From DATJPD01 sp036394195 (GTDB lineage: Bacteria; Pseudomonadota; Alphaproteobacteria; CACIAM-22H2): a DNA stretch of 37,194 bases. Below are positions 15,581 through 23,622 of this stretch, in pieces; the stretch's first letter is position 1, and every line of letters begins with the position of its first letter. The position numbers were made by a program, and so were the translations under genes. The stretch covers positions 1 to 37,194 of the forward strand of contig DASWFO010000002.1 in NCBI GenBank assembly GCA_036394195.1, written 5' to 3'. Under the pieces are notes generated by a model. That model was not told where the DNA came from and searched no databases. It saw only the letters and a list, made by a program, of their open reading frames with translations.

Positions 15581-16534
15581 ATGAGCCGTAAATGGTTGGC
15601 CGTTGCCGCCAAAGCAGCGGTCTCGGCGTTGCTCCTCTGGTATTTGCTCGATCGGGTAGACATCAAGGACGTGATGGCGCGGGCTCGCCACCTTGAGCTC
15701 GGCTACGCGATACTCTGCGTTGGGGCGCTGGCCACCCAGACGGTGCTTGTGACCGCGCGGTGGTGGCTGGTGGCGCAGATCACCGAAGCCTATCTCGAAC
15801 CTCGGACCGCGTTCCGCATTCTGTTCATCGGGATGTTTTTCAACCAGACACTCCCCTCATCGGTGGGCGGCGATGCGGTGCGGGTGTGGCTCCTGACACG
15901 CGAAGGACTTTCGATTGGAAAGGCGGTGAACGTCGTCCTGTGCGACCGCGTCGTCGGCCTGGTCGTCCTGGTGGGCATCATCGGCCTCAGCCTTCCCGCC
16001 CTGAATGCCTATATCTCCGACACCGCGACGCGGACCGCCCTGAACTTCATCGCCGCCGCAGCCTTCGTCGGGTTCCTCTTATTCCTGCTGGCCGGCCAGA
16101 AACTGGCCGGACTGCTCCGGCGCTGGCGCCTGACCCGGCCGTTCGGCAATCTCGCCACGGATTTCAGGCAGCTCTTTCTGCGGCCGCGAGCAACCGCGAT
16201 CCTCATGGGGCTGTCGACCGTCGTGCACCTTCTCACCGTGGCCGCGGTGGCGTTGCTGGGCTGGGGAACGGGAATCCCGATCACGTTCCTCGACTGCTTC
16301 ATGGTCGTACCGACGGTTCTGCTCGTCACGACCCTGCCGATCTCCATTGCCGGGTGGGGGGTGCGCGAAAGCGCCATGGTCGCCGGCTTCGGGCTGGTCG
16401 GCATCGCTACCGGCGACGCTCTAGCCCTGTCGGTGTTGTATGGGCTGTTCCAAATGCTGGTCGCGCTGCCGGGAGGTGTGGTGTGGCTGGTCGGGCGCCG
16501 GGATGCGCGTCTCGTCGCTCCGACCGACGCGTAA
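15581..16534 (+). CDS. Lysylphosphatidylglycerol synthase TM region / UPF0104 family membrane protein
   Basis: A polytopic inner-membrane protein of about 317 aa with roughly eight hydrophobic segments. It matches the LPG_synthase_TM (flippase-like, AglD-type) family: an N-terminal segment KAAVSALLLWYLLDRVD, then FFNQTLPSSVGGDAVRVWLL, DRVVGLVVLVGI, and near the C-terminus LPISIAGWGVRESAMVAGF. It contains only the membrane part and no catalytic GNAT-like domain, so it is not itself an aminoacyl-PG synthase. A role in moving lipid-linked compounds across the membrane is inferred from relatives. ATG 15581 was chosen over an upstream in-frame TTG at 15569. It is separated from acs by 109 nt and convergent with the small gene at 16604. 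Confidence 0.88.
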   Translation: MSRKWLAVAAKAAVSALLLWYLLDRVDIKDVMARARHLELGYAILCVGALATQTVLVTARWWLVAQITEAYLEPRTAFRILFIGMFFNQTLPSSVGGDAVRVWLLTREGLSIGKAVNVVLCDRVVGLVVLVGIIGLSLPALNAYISDTATRTALNFIAAAAFVGFLLFLLAGQKLAGLLRRWRLTRPFGNLATDFRQLFLRPRATAILMGLSTVVHLLTVAAVALLGWGTGIPITFLDCFMVVPTVLLVTTLPISIAGWGVRESAMVAGFGLVGIATGDALALSVLYGLFQMLVALPGGVVWLVGRRDARLVAPTDA

Positions 16535-16559
16535 ACGAGCGGCGGTTCGGACGTACGTG

Positions 16560-16587
16560 GCCGGGCCGGCCGCGCCGACCGGCCGGC
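16560..16587. terminator. GC-rich hairpin between convergent genes
   Basis: GGCCGG (16564-16569) pairs with CCGGCC (16579-16584) around a 9-nt loop; three more pairs form outside if one G bulges. It lies between the stops of the convergent genes at 16534 and 16604, a usual place for a bidirectional terminator. No T-tract follows on either strand, so termination is unproven. Confidence 0.3.
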
Positions 16588-16603
16588 GTCAATGATTCAC
16601 TCT

Positions 16604-16795
16604 CTAGAGGCGGGGCTGGCTAAGATCCGCGCCCGAATTGTCGCGGGCGATGCCAAGGCGGAGGTCTGACCCGGAAAGCGTCGTTTTGCTCGCATCAGCC
16701 GACCGGAAGAGCCCGATGTCACCACGAGCCGCCGCGACGCCCACCATCGCCAACCCTAGCGCGATCGCCAACGCCTGGACTCGGGTAATCATCAT
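16604..16795 (-). CDS. Small protein with N-terminal membrane/signal segment, 63 aa
   Basis: Not a known family. ATG 16795 is preceded by GGAGGAG at 7 nt, the strongest ribosome binding site in the window, which makes a real gene likely. The product starts MMITRVQALAIALGLAMVG, a basic N-terminus followed by a hydrophobic stretch, with VAAARGD as a possible signal-peptidase site. The rest (about 40 residues) is polar and rich in Ser, Asp and Arg. It is therefore probably exported or anchored with a short periplasmic tail. It is divergent from rsmB, with 102 nt between the starts, and convergent with the flippase-like gene. The frame is open upstream to 16876, but no better start exists there. 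Confidence 0.65.
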   Translation of the reverse strand: MMITRVQALAIALGLAMVGVAAARGDIGLFRSADASKTTLSGSDLRLGIARDNSGADLSQPRL

Positions 16796-16897
16796 GGCTG
16801 GGCTCCTCCGGCCCGATAACGCGACGATGCGGGCCCTTATTCCATCTCCGGCCGACATTTGCCCGGGCTCGAACACCTGGGCGGGTTCGCGCGGCGG

Positions 16898-18220
16898 ATG
16901 AAAAAAGAGAAGGGCCCGATCGGGTCAGCAAGTGTCCAGCCTGCCACCGGTATTGGGGCGCGCCAAGCCGCGCACGATTTGCTGCGCGATGTCCTGGACC
17001 ACCGCCATCCCCTGGACGAAGCCCTGGAGCGACGCGCGGACGACCAAGACCCGCGGGAACGGGCTTTTGCCCGCCTGCTGGTGCTGACGGTTCTCCGCCG
17101 GCGCGGCCAGATCGATGCGGCTATCAACGCCTGTCTCGACCGGCCATTGACGCCTAAGGCCCGGAACGCCCTTAATATTCTGCGCCTAGGCGCGGCCCAG
17201 CTGCTGTTCCTGGACACCCCGCCGCATGCCGCGGTCGGCGAAACCGTCGAGCTCGCTGCGGGTCGGCTTGCCGCCTACGCCGGACTTGCCAACGCCGTCC
17301 TCCGCCGCCTCGCCCGCGACGGCCGCTCCGTGATCGAACGCCAGGACGCCGCGCGACTGAACACCCCGGACTGGCTGTGGAACAGCTGGCTCGCCGCTTA
17401 CGGCGAACCGACGACCCGGGCGATCGCCGAGGCTCACGTCCGGGAGCCGCCCCTCGACCTGTCGGTCAAAGGCGACCTCGAAGGCTGGGCGGCGCGGCTG
17501 GAGGCCGACCTCCTGCCCACCCAAACCCTGCGGCGGCCGGTCGGCGGCGCCGTCTCCGGCCTCGCCGGCTTTATGGAGGGCGAGTGGTGGGTTCAGGACG
17601 CCGCCGCGGCACTTCCGGTCCGGCTGTTGGGCGCGGTGGAGGGCGAAACCGTGCTCGACCTTTGCGCGGCACCGGGGGGCAAGGCGGCGCAGCTGGCGGC
17701 GCTGGGCGCCCATGTCGTTGCGGTCGATCGTTCGGCCAGGCGGCTTGCCCGCCTCGAGCAAAATCTCCAGAGGCTGCGGCTGACAGCGGACATCCACACC
17801 GCCGATGCGGCCACCTGGCGACCCCCGTCGGCGGCCCGCCTCGTGCTGCTCGATGCGCCCTGTTCGTCCACCGGCACGATCCGGCGACATCCCGATGTCG
17901 CTTACCTCAAGTCGAACGCCGACATCGCCCGTCTTCTTCCCACCCAGGACCGCCTCCTCGATGCCGCGGCGGAGATGCTGGCGCCCGGCGGCACGCTCGT
18001 CTATTGCGTCTGTTCCCTGCAGCCCGAGGAGGGGCCGGGTCGCATCGGGGAATTTCTGGCGCGGCGGCCAGACTTCGCCAAACGCCCGATCCAGCCTTCA
18101 GAGGTCGCCGGATTTTCGGAGCTGCTGACCGACGGCGATCTTAGGACATTGCCGTGCCATCTCGGCGAGCGCGGCGGCATGGACGGGTTTTACGCCGCCC
18201 GTCTCGTGCGGCGGGCTTAA
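16898..18220 (+). CDS. rsmB: 16S rRNA (cytosine-967-C5)-methyltransferase
   Basis: RsmB methylates C967 of 16S rRNA using S-adenosylmethionine. Residues about 15-145 form the NusB-like N-terminal domain (ARQAAHDLLRDVL, PRERAFARLLV, ILRLGAAQLLFLD). The C-terminal methyltransferase domain has the SAM motif VLDLCAAPGGKAAQLA, then DAPCSSTGTIRRHPD with Cys322, and the catalytic VYCVCSLQPEEG with Cys372 as nucleophile, matching the two cysteines of the E. coli enzyme. ATG 16898 was selected; a TTG start 13 codons upstream is open but less likely. Its TAA overlaps the stop of the convergent lptE within the palindrome CTTAAG. A heparinase II/III-like gene often follows rsmB in alphaproteobacteria; here lptE, lptD and rpe lie in between. 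Confidence 0.96.
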   Translation: MKKEKGPIGSASVQPATGIGARQAAHDLLRDVLDHRHPLDEALERRADDQDPRERAFARLLVLTVLRRRGQIDAAINACLDRPLTPKARNALNILRLGAAQLLFLDTPPHAAVGETVELAAGRLAAYAGLANAVLRRLARDGRSVIERQDAARLNTPDWLWNSWLAAYGEPTTRAIAEAHVREPPLDLSVKGDLEGWAARLEADLLPTQTLRRPVGGAVSGLAGFMEGEWWVQDAAAALPVRLLGAVEGETVLDLCAAPGGKAAQLAALGAHVVAVDRSARRLARLEQNLQRLRLTADIHTADAATWRPPSAARLVLLDAPCSSTGTIRRHPDVAYLKSNADIARLLPTQDRLLDAAAEMLAPGGTLVYCVCSLQPEEGPGRIGEFLARRPDFAKRPIQPSEVAGFSELLTDGDLRTLPCHLGERGGMDGFYAARLVRRA

Positions 18221-18759
18221 GGGCGCTCGGGCGTGGACGTGGACACCGCGAAGAAGTCAGCCAGCTGAAGCCGGATGTCGGAACTGACGTCCTGCAGCAC
18301 GCGGTCACGCGCGCCGCTCAGGCTCGAGACCGTCGCGAATTCGGACGTCGTGACCTCATATGTCGTCTCCGACAAGCTCGAGCCTTGGAACACATAAAGG
18401 CGCCGCTGTTCGTCGAACACGCGGAAGCTGACCGACGCGGTATAGGCGACGCGGCTCGCCGTATTGTCGCGCTGGATGGCGACTTCGCGGCGCGGCTCCG
18501 TCAGCACGATCTGCAGGCGATAGCGGGTCGGTCCCTGGAGGCCCTTGGGGGAGAGGCCATCGAGAAGATAATTCCGCAGGATCTGTCCCGACCGGTCGGG
18601 AATCATGTCGATTTTGACTTGGGCGAGACTGTCCTGAACGAGGGGATTGGCCGACCGCCCCAGAAGGGGGTGAAAGCCACAGCCGGCGCAGGCCCCCGCC
18701 AGCAGCAACAGGCCCACCCAGCGGCGGATCCGGAGCCACCGAGCTAGCCCGCTGAACAT
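18217..18759 (-). CDS. lptE: LPS-assembly lipoprotein LptE
   Basis: LptE is the outer-membrane lipoprotein that plugs the LptD barrel in lipopolysaccharide export. The 180-aa product has a basic N-terminus, a hydrophobic stretch WVGLLLLAGACAGC, and a lipidation site at Cys27 followed by GFHPLLGR, the classical start of mature LptE. The body contains ILRNYLLDGLSPKG, TRYRLQIVLTEPRRE and the C-terminal VLQDVSSDIRLQLADFF, typical of the alphaproteobacterial family. ATG 18759 lies 1 nt after the lptD stop, which fits coupling; no strong Shine-Dalgarno sequence is visible, and an in-frame ATG at 18786 inside lptD is possible. The stop overlaps that of rsmB. Confidence 0.92.
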   Translation of the reverse strand: MFSGLARWLRIRRWVGLLLLAGACAGCGFHPLLGRSANPLVQDSLAQVKIDMIPDRSGQILRNYLLDGLSPKGLQGPTRYRLQIVLTEPRREVAIQRDNTASRVAYTASVSFRVFDEQRRLYVFQGSSLSETTYEVTTSEFATVSSLSGARDRVLQDVSSDIRLQLADFFAVSTSTPERP

Positions 18760-18760
18760 G

Positions 18761-21028
18761 TCAATTGCCGGATGATGATGCGACATTGGTGGTGATCTGC
18801 CCAAGGTTCCTGAAAATGACTCGAACGATAAAGGCCGTGTCCGGAGGCGCATCGGGAGTGCCGGTAAAGCGGCGCGTGTAGTCGAGGCCGACGACAAGAC
18901 ATTCGTCTTCGTAAAAGAGCGTGGCGCCGGAGCTCAACTCGCCGCCGTTATGCGCGATGCTGGTCAGATACCGGAGCTGCGTGCGCCAATTCGGGGTCAA
19001 CCTGTTGTCCACCACGAGACCGACCTGCTCGACGTTGTCGGTCAGATTGGCCTGCGTGCGCTTGTCCACGAAAATATAACTGCCGCTTACCCTGAACGCC
19101 TGCGGGCCCAGCGAAAGGCTCGCGGTGTCTCGGGTCGCCGACAACGTGTTTCGGTCGAGCTGAGTGTTGATACGGGCCGACACGAAAGGGTGCGGCGAGA
19201 AGACGATGCGGCCGACGTAGTTGGAGCTTTGCGTGTCGAGGCCGGTCCCGGTCAGAAACGGCGACTCGCGCTGCAACCGATAGCTCTGGCCGAGGAAGAC
19301 ACCGCCGCGCCCGCCGTTATCGCGGATGAACGTCGTGTTGATGCCGTAGCTGATGCGCTCGCCGCCCTCGACGCGGTCGTATCCGTCGAATCGGCTCAGG
19401 CGGAACAGATTGGTGGCATCGAAGTCGACCGCACGGCTGTCCTCGTTCGGATACCTCGCCTGCACGCCGTAAACCGGGGCCGCGGCGGCGAACACGGTGG
19501 GCTCCACGATGGTGCGAATATCGCCGTCACGCCGGGCGAACGGCCATCGCCACCCGACGCCAAGCTCGGGAACCGGTCGCACCTGAGTTCCGGTCACGGC
19601 CGGAGCGGAGGGATCCGGAATGCCCCCCAGAGTCGAGGTGTGGTAGACGTCGCCGCGCATCGACGCGGTCAAGGTGTAGATCTCGCCGCTCGGCGCGATA
19701 TAAGGCAGCTCCCATCCGCCACGCACGACCAAGCGTTCGTCGCGCGTGCCGTGCGTACGCGTGACGTACATCGTGTTCGCATCGAACGTATAGTGTCCGC
19801 CGTATTTTCCCGGCTCACCCACGTAATTATAGTCGAGAGCCGGCAGGACGATGGGCGACAGGCCGCTCTTGTCGCCTGCCCGCAGGCTTTGGAATGCAAA
19901 GGTGTTGGCGGCGGCGTAGCTGCGGTCGAAAAAGCCTTCCCGGAAAACATTCGATGTCAGCGTCGTCGACGAGACGAACCCGTAGCGCGATAGCAGGCGA
20001 TAGCGCTGGAGATAATCCGGGTCGGTCGCGCGTTCGACCTGCAGGCCCCAACGCCAGTCATCGTCGATATCGAAATGGCCGTTTGCCTTCACGTGACCGC
20101 GGAAACCGGAACGAATGGGGTCTTCGGCTCGGGACAGCTCCGTGGCGCTGGCGGTTCCGTTAAGCTCGCCGGTGGCAGTCCGCGCCCGGAGTTGGCCGCC
20201 GAGCAGCGGGTAGTTCTGATTTTGAAAGAACATCGGCTCGAGGGTCAGGTCGGAGCTGTCATCGATCACCACGTAGTACGGGACAGTGACCTGCGGCCCG
20301 GTAACTGAAGATGAGAGATAGGCCGGCATCAGGAAGCCGCTCCGGCGCGGAACCGTGCCGTCGGGATGAGCCATGTACGGCGTGTAGAAAACCGGGATGC
20401 CGCCGACCTCGAGCCAGGCATCCGTGTAGCGGATCTCCTTCGCCTCGGCGTCATGGGTGATGCGCGCGGCCTTGATCTGCCAGAGCGGCGGAAGCGTGGG
20501 ATCGTCCTTGCAAAGATCGCAGGGGCTGTAAACGGCGCGCCGCGCGACCGTGACGGCACCCCCTTCGGCCCGTCGCGCGCTGACGGCGGCCAGCCGCGAC
20601 TGGTCGGCGAGGAGCATGCGCAGATTCTGGATGACGCCGTCGCGGAGATCGTCCATGAGCTCCATGTAGTCGGCGAACATCACCTCGCCCGTCGGCTCGA
20701 CGAGGCTGATATTGCCGCTCGCGGTGACGGTGTTGGTGAGTCGATTGAACGAGACGACGTCGGCGCGAAGGATGCGCTCGCCCTGCGCGATCTCGACGTG
20801 ACCGCGCGCCGTCACGATCCCGAGCTGATCGTCATAGTTGACTTCGTCCGCGTTGAGCAGAACCGGCAGCCCGGTCTGGACGCTTGGCGTCACGCGATAC
20901 TGCGCATCAGCCCTGAACGGCGACATGAGCGCGCCGAACACCACGCCGGCCGCGACACAGAGCGTCGCGGCTCTCCGCCGTGCGCGCCTGCGGCGACGGC
21001 CTGACTTATGCCGCAGACGGCCGGGCAT
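18761..21028 (-). CDS. lptD: LPS-assembly outer-membrane protein LptD
   Basis: LptD inserts lipopolysaccharide into the outer leaflet of the outer membrane. The 755-aa protein has a very basic N-terminus and a signal sequence with cleavage probably after RADA (about residue 42), an OstA/LptA-like periplasmic domain (about 55-165, with LLNADEVNYDDQLGIVTARG and DVVSFNRLTNTVTASG), and a C-terminal beta-barrel with many aromatic-ended strands (RSGFLMPAY, LTLEPMFF, YFEDECLVVGLDY-like end). Cys170, Cys173 and Cys710 could form the disulfide that links the domains; E. coli has two pairs. ATG 21028 is preceded by GGGGGAGAG. lptE follows. The usual alphaproteobacterial neighbours surA, pdxA and ksgA are absent here. 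Confidence 0.95.
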   Translation of the reverse strand: MPGRLRHKSGRRRRRARRRAATLCVAAGVVFGALMSPFRADAQYRVTPSVQTGLPVLLNADEVNYDDQLGIVTARGHVEIAQGERILRADVVSFNRLTNTVTASGNISLVEPTGEVMFADYMELMDDLRDGVIQNLRMLLADQSRLAAVSARRAEGGAVTVARRAVYSPCDLCKDDPTLPPLWQIKAARITHDAEAKEIRYTDAWLEVGGIPVFYTPYMAHPDGTVPRRSGFLMPAYLSSSVTGPQVTVPYYVVIDDSSDLTLEPMFFQNQNYPLLGGQLRARTATGELNGTASATELSRAEDPIRSGFRGHVKANGHFDIDDDWRWGLQVERATDPDYLQRYRLLSRYGFVSSTTLTSNVFREGFFDRSYAAANTFAFQSLRAGDKSGLSPIVLPALDYNYVGEPGKYGGHYTFDANTMYVTRTHGTRDERLVVRGGWELPYIAPSGEIYTLTASMRGDVYHTSTLGGIPDPSAPAVTGTQVRPVPELGVGWRWPFARRDGDIRTIVEPTVFAAAAPVYGVQARYPNEDSRAVDFDATNLFRLSRFDGYDRVEGGERISYGINTTFIRDNGGRGGVFLGQSYRLQRESPFLTGTGLDTQSSNYVGRIVFSPHPFVSARINTQLDRNTLSATRDTASLSLGPQAFRVSGSYIFVDKRTQANLTDNVEQVGLVVDNRLTPNWRTQLRYLTSIAHNGGELSSGATLFYEDECLVVGLDYTRRFTGTPDAPPDTAFIVRVIFRNLGQITTNVASSSGN

Positions 21029-21186
21029 CGGCGCGTGACTCTCCCCCGTTTTGCGCGCCGGATTATAGCGGTCGGGGGCGAAAATCCCAGCCCGATTTCG
21101 ACTCGAAATGTTTGAGATTCAGGCGCTTGCGCGGCCAATTTCATTCGCCTTGCGGGGGCGGAGCCGACCTGTTACGAAGGCCTGAC

Positions 21187-21864
21187 ATGGCGGTTGACAG
21201 CCGGCAGCGAAAAATCCGCATCGCCCCGTCGATCCTGTCGGCGGACTTCGCGCGTCTTGGCGAAGAGCTCGCGGCGATGACAGCGGCCGGTGCCGATTAT
21301 CTCCATATCGACGTCATGGACGGTCACTTCGTTCCCAATCTCACGATCGGTCCGGCCGTGGTGAAGGCGCTCCGCCCTCACTCCAAGCTGCCGTTCGATG
21401 TCCATCTGATGATCTCGCCCGTCGATCCGTTCGTGGCCGCCTTCGCCGAGGCCGGCAGCGACATCATCACCGTCCATCCCGAAGCCGGGCCGCACCTTCA
21501 TCGGACCATCCAGCTGATCAAGTCGTTGGGCAAGAAGGCCGGCGTATCGCTCAACCCCGCAACGCCGGTCGAGGCCGTCGATCAGGTCCTGGACGATGTC
21601 GATCTCGTGCTGGTGATGTCGGTCAATCCCGGCTTTGGCGGCCAGAATTTCATTGCAAGCCAACTCGACAAGATTCGGGCGCTGCGGCAACGCATCGATG
21701 CGTGCGGCCGGCCGATCGAGCTCGAGGTCGATGGCGGGATCAATCCCGAGACCGCGCGCAAGGCGGCCGCCGCCGGTGCGGATGTTCTGGTGGCCGGGAC
21801 CGCGAGCTTCTCGGGCGGGAGCGCCGCGTACGCGGACAATCTTCGTCGCCTCCGCGGCGAGTAG
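21187..21864 (+). CDS. rpe: Ribulose-phosphate 3-epimerase
   Basis: Interconverts ribulose 5-phosphate and xylulose 5-phosphate in the pentose phosphate (and Calvin) pathway. The 225-aa TIM barrel shows the family motifs APSILSADFARLGEE, YLHIDVMDGHFVPNLTIGP with metal-binding His and catalytic Asp, FDVHLMI, VMSVNPGFGGQ, and ELEVDGGINPET followed by AGADVLVAGTASF. The frame is open far upstream across the start of lptD, but alignment places the start at ATG 21187. It is divergent from lptD with a 158-nt gap and is followed 8 nt later by the heparinase-like gene, likely as one operon. Confidence 0.97.
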   Translation: MAVDSRQRKIRIAPSILSADFARLGEELAAMTAAGADYLHIDVMDGHFVPNLTIGPAVVKALRPHSKLPFDVHLMISPVDPFVAAFAEAGSDIITVHPEAGPHLHRTIQLIKSLGKKAGVSLNPATPVEAVDQVLDDVDLVLVMSVNPGFGGQNFIASQLDKIRALRQRIDACGRPIELEVDGGINPETARKAAAAGADVLVAGTASFSGGSAAYADNLRRLRGE

Positions 21865-21872
21865 CCGGCAGC

Positions 21873-23459
21873 ATGGGCCTCGCCGAACTGGCCTATGCCA
21901 GCCCGTTCTATCGCTTGCTGCTGGCAGGGCCCGCGCCGTCGAGCCTGCGCTGCGCGCCCCCAGCACCGTGGCCCGGCGACAAGGCCCACGGAAAATCCAT
22001 TGTCGACGGCACGATTCGCTGCGCCGGGCAGGCGGTCCGAATGGCCGGGCTCGACTGGAACGCCGCGGATCTGACCGCCGACGCACTCGATGAGCTGCAC
22101 GGGTTCAACTGGCTGAGCGACCTGGCGGCGCTGGGCGGCGACAGAGCGGCCGGTACGGCGCGCCGGTTGATCGAGTCCTGGATCGGTCAACACGCCCATT
22201 GGACGCCGGCGGCATGGTCGCCCGCAACGCTGGGGACCCGGATTTCCGCCTGGCTGGCCAACGCGAAATTCGTCGGCCGCGGCGAGGACGATCCGCTGTG
22301 GCGGCGCATGTTGTCGTCGCTGGCGCGACAGATGCGACATCTCGGGCGGGTGGCCGGCGGCGGACCATCCGGCATCGGACGGTTCAGGGAACTTCGCGGT
22401 CTCGTCTACGGGGCCGCGTGCGGTATCGGACCGGCTCGCCGGCTCGACCATGCGCTGCACGTACTGTTGCGGGAGATCAAGCGCCAGGTCCTGGGCGACG
22501 GAGGGCATGTGGCCCGGTCTCCGGCCGGCCACCTCGAGGTCCTGGAAGCGCTCGTCGATATCCGGACGATGTTGCTCCTGGCCCAGCACAGGCCGCCGAT
22601 GGATCTGATCTCGGCGATCGATCGCATGGCGCCGGTCGCGCGCTTTTATCGGCACGGCGACGGCCGCTTTGCGCTGTTCAACGACTCGGCTGAAGGAGAC
22701 GGCGACCGGATCAACGCCGTCCTGGCGCGCGCCGACGCCGGCGGCCGACCGCCGGACTCCGCGGCGGGTTTTGAGCGGATGACGGCCGGCGCAACCGTCC
22801 TGATTGCCGATGTCGGTGCGCCGCCGCCGCAGGGGTTCGACGAGCGGGCTCACGCCGGATCATCGAGTTTCGAGATGAGCGTTGGCCGCGACCGGATCAT
22901 CGTCAACTGCGGTGCCTTGACGGGGGCCGATTCCGGCTGGCGGCGCGCCCAGCGCGCGACCGCGGCTCATTCCACGCTGACGGTCGACGACACCAATTCA
23001 TCGGAGCTGATCGATGCCGGCGGCTTCGGGCGCAAAGCAGCTGTCCAATCCGTGCGCGAGTCTGCCGACGGCGCCATCTGGATCACCGCAAGCCATGACG
23101 GTTACGCGGCCAATTTCGGACTCGTTCACCGACGGCGACTCTATCTGTCGAGTGATGGCAATGACCTCAGGGGCGAGGACTCTCTGACGGGCGCGCATCG
23201 CGGGCGTTTCGTCGTGCGGTTCCACCTCCACCCCGATGTCCGGGCTTCGGTCGTTCAGAACGGGCTCGCCGTGTTGATGCGGGCCGGATCGGGTGCCGCG
23301 TGGCGGCTGCAGGCGACCGGCGGCGCACTTGAATTGACCGAAAGCGTCTATCTCGACGGTCAGACCCGGCGGCGAACCGAAGCGGTCGCGCTGTCGGGCG
23401 TTCTCGACGGCAACGGCGCCGTGGTCAAATGGGCCATCAAACGGGCAGCGGGAATTTGA
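21873..23459 (+). CDS. Heparinase II/III family protein
   Basis: A 528-aa protein of the alphaproteobacterial heparinase II/III-like group that commonly sits near rsmB and purH. It has an alpha-helical toroid in the N-terminal half (with WLSDLAALG, RLIESWIGQH, LGTRISAWLAN, VLEALVDIRTMLL) and a beta-rich C-terminal half that contains the conserved HSTLTVDDTNSSEL and FGLVHRRRLYLSSDGNDLRG. Heparinase II-fold enzymes cleave uronic-acid polysaccharides by elimination, but no substrate is established for this chromosomal group. No clear signal peptide is seen. The start ATG 21873 lies 8 nt after rpe. purH, often the next gene, is not here; a 45-aa membrane protein and a GT-C-like gene follow. Confidence 0.87.
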   Translation: MGLAELAYASPFYRLLLAGPAPSSLRCAPPAPWPGDKAHGKSIVDGTIRCAGQAVRMAGLDWNAADLTADALDELHGFNWLSDLAALGGDRAAGTARRLIESWIGQHAHWTPAAWSPATLGTRISAWLANAKFVGRGEDDPLWRRMLSSLARQMRHLGRVAGGGPSGIGRFRELRGLVYGAACGIGPARRLDHALHVLLREIKRQVLGDGGHVARSPAGHLEVLEALVDIRTMLLLAQHRPPMDLISAIDRMAPVARFYRHGDGRFALFNDSAEGDGDRINAVLARADAGGRPPDSAAGFERMTAGATVLIADVGAPPPQGFDERAHAGSSSFEMSVGRDRIIVNCGALTGADSGWRRAQRATAAHSTLTVDDTNSSELIDAGGFGRKAAVQSVRESADGAIWITASHDGYAANFGLVHRRRLYLSSDGNDLRGEDSLTGAHRGRFVVRFHLHPDVRASVVQNGLAVLMRAGSGAAWRLQATGGALELTESVYLDGQTRRRTEAVALSGVLDGNGAVVKWAIKRAAGI

Positions 23460-23478
23460 TCTCGCGCCCACGATCGCC

Positions 23479-23616
23479 ATGAGGCCACAATCCGCCTCCA
23501 CGCTCGTCCCGGCCACGTTCAAAGTCCTGCTGTGGCTCTGGGTGCTCGGGGTTCTCGCCGGCTATCTCTACCAGTTCCGTGGCTTCGTCGCGCCGCTGCT
23601 GCAGGTGATGAGCTGA
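23479..23616 (+). CDS. One-helix small membrane protein, 45 aa
   Basis: A complete small frame from ATG 23479 to TGA 23616 fills the gap between the heparinase-like and GT-C-like genes. The product begins MRPQSASTLVPATFK, has one hydrophobic helix VLLWLWVLGVLAGYLY, and ends QFRGFVAPLLQVMS. A basic residue before the helix suggests N-in orientation. It stops 6 nt before the ATG of the GT-C-like gene, so it may be a small accessory subunit of that membrane protein. No good ribosome binding site is visible, as for several neighbours. I know of no named family. The tight packing and membrane-like composition are the evidence. Confidence 0.55.
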   Translation: MRPQSASTLVPATFKVLLWLWVLGVLAGYLYQFRGFVAPLLQVMS

Positions 23617-23622
23617 CGCCCC

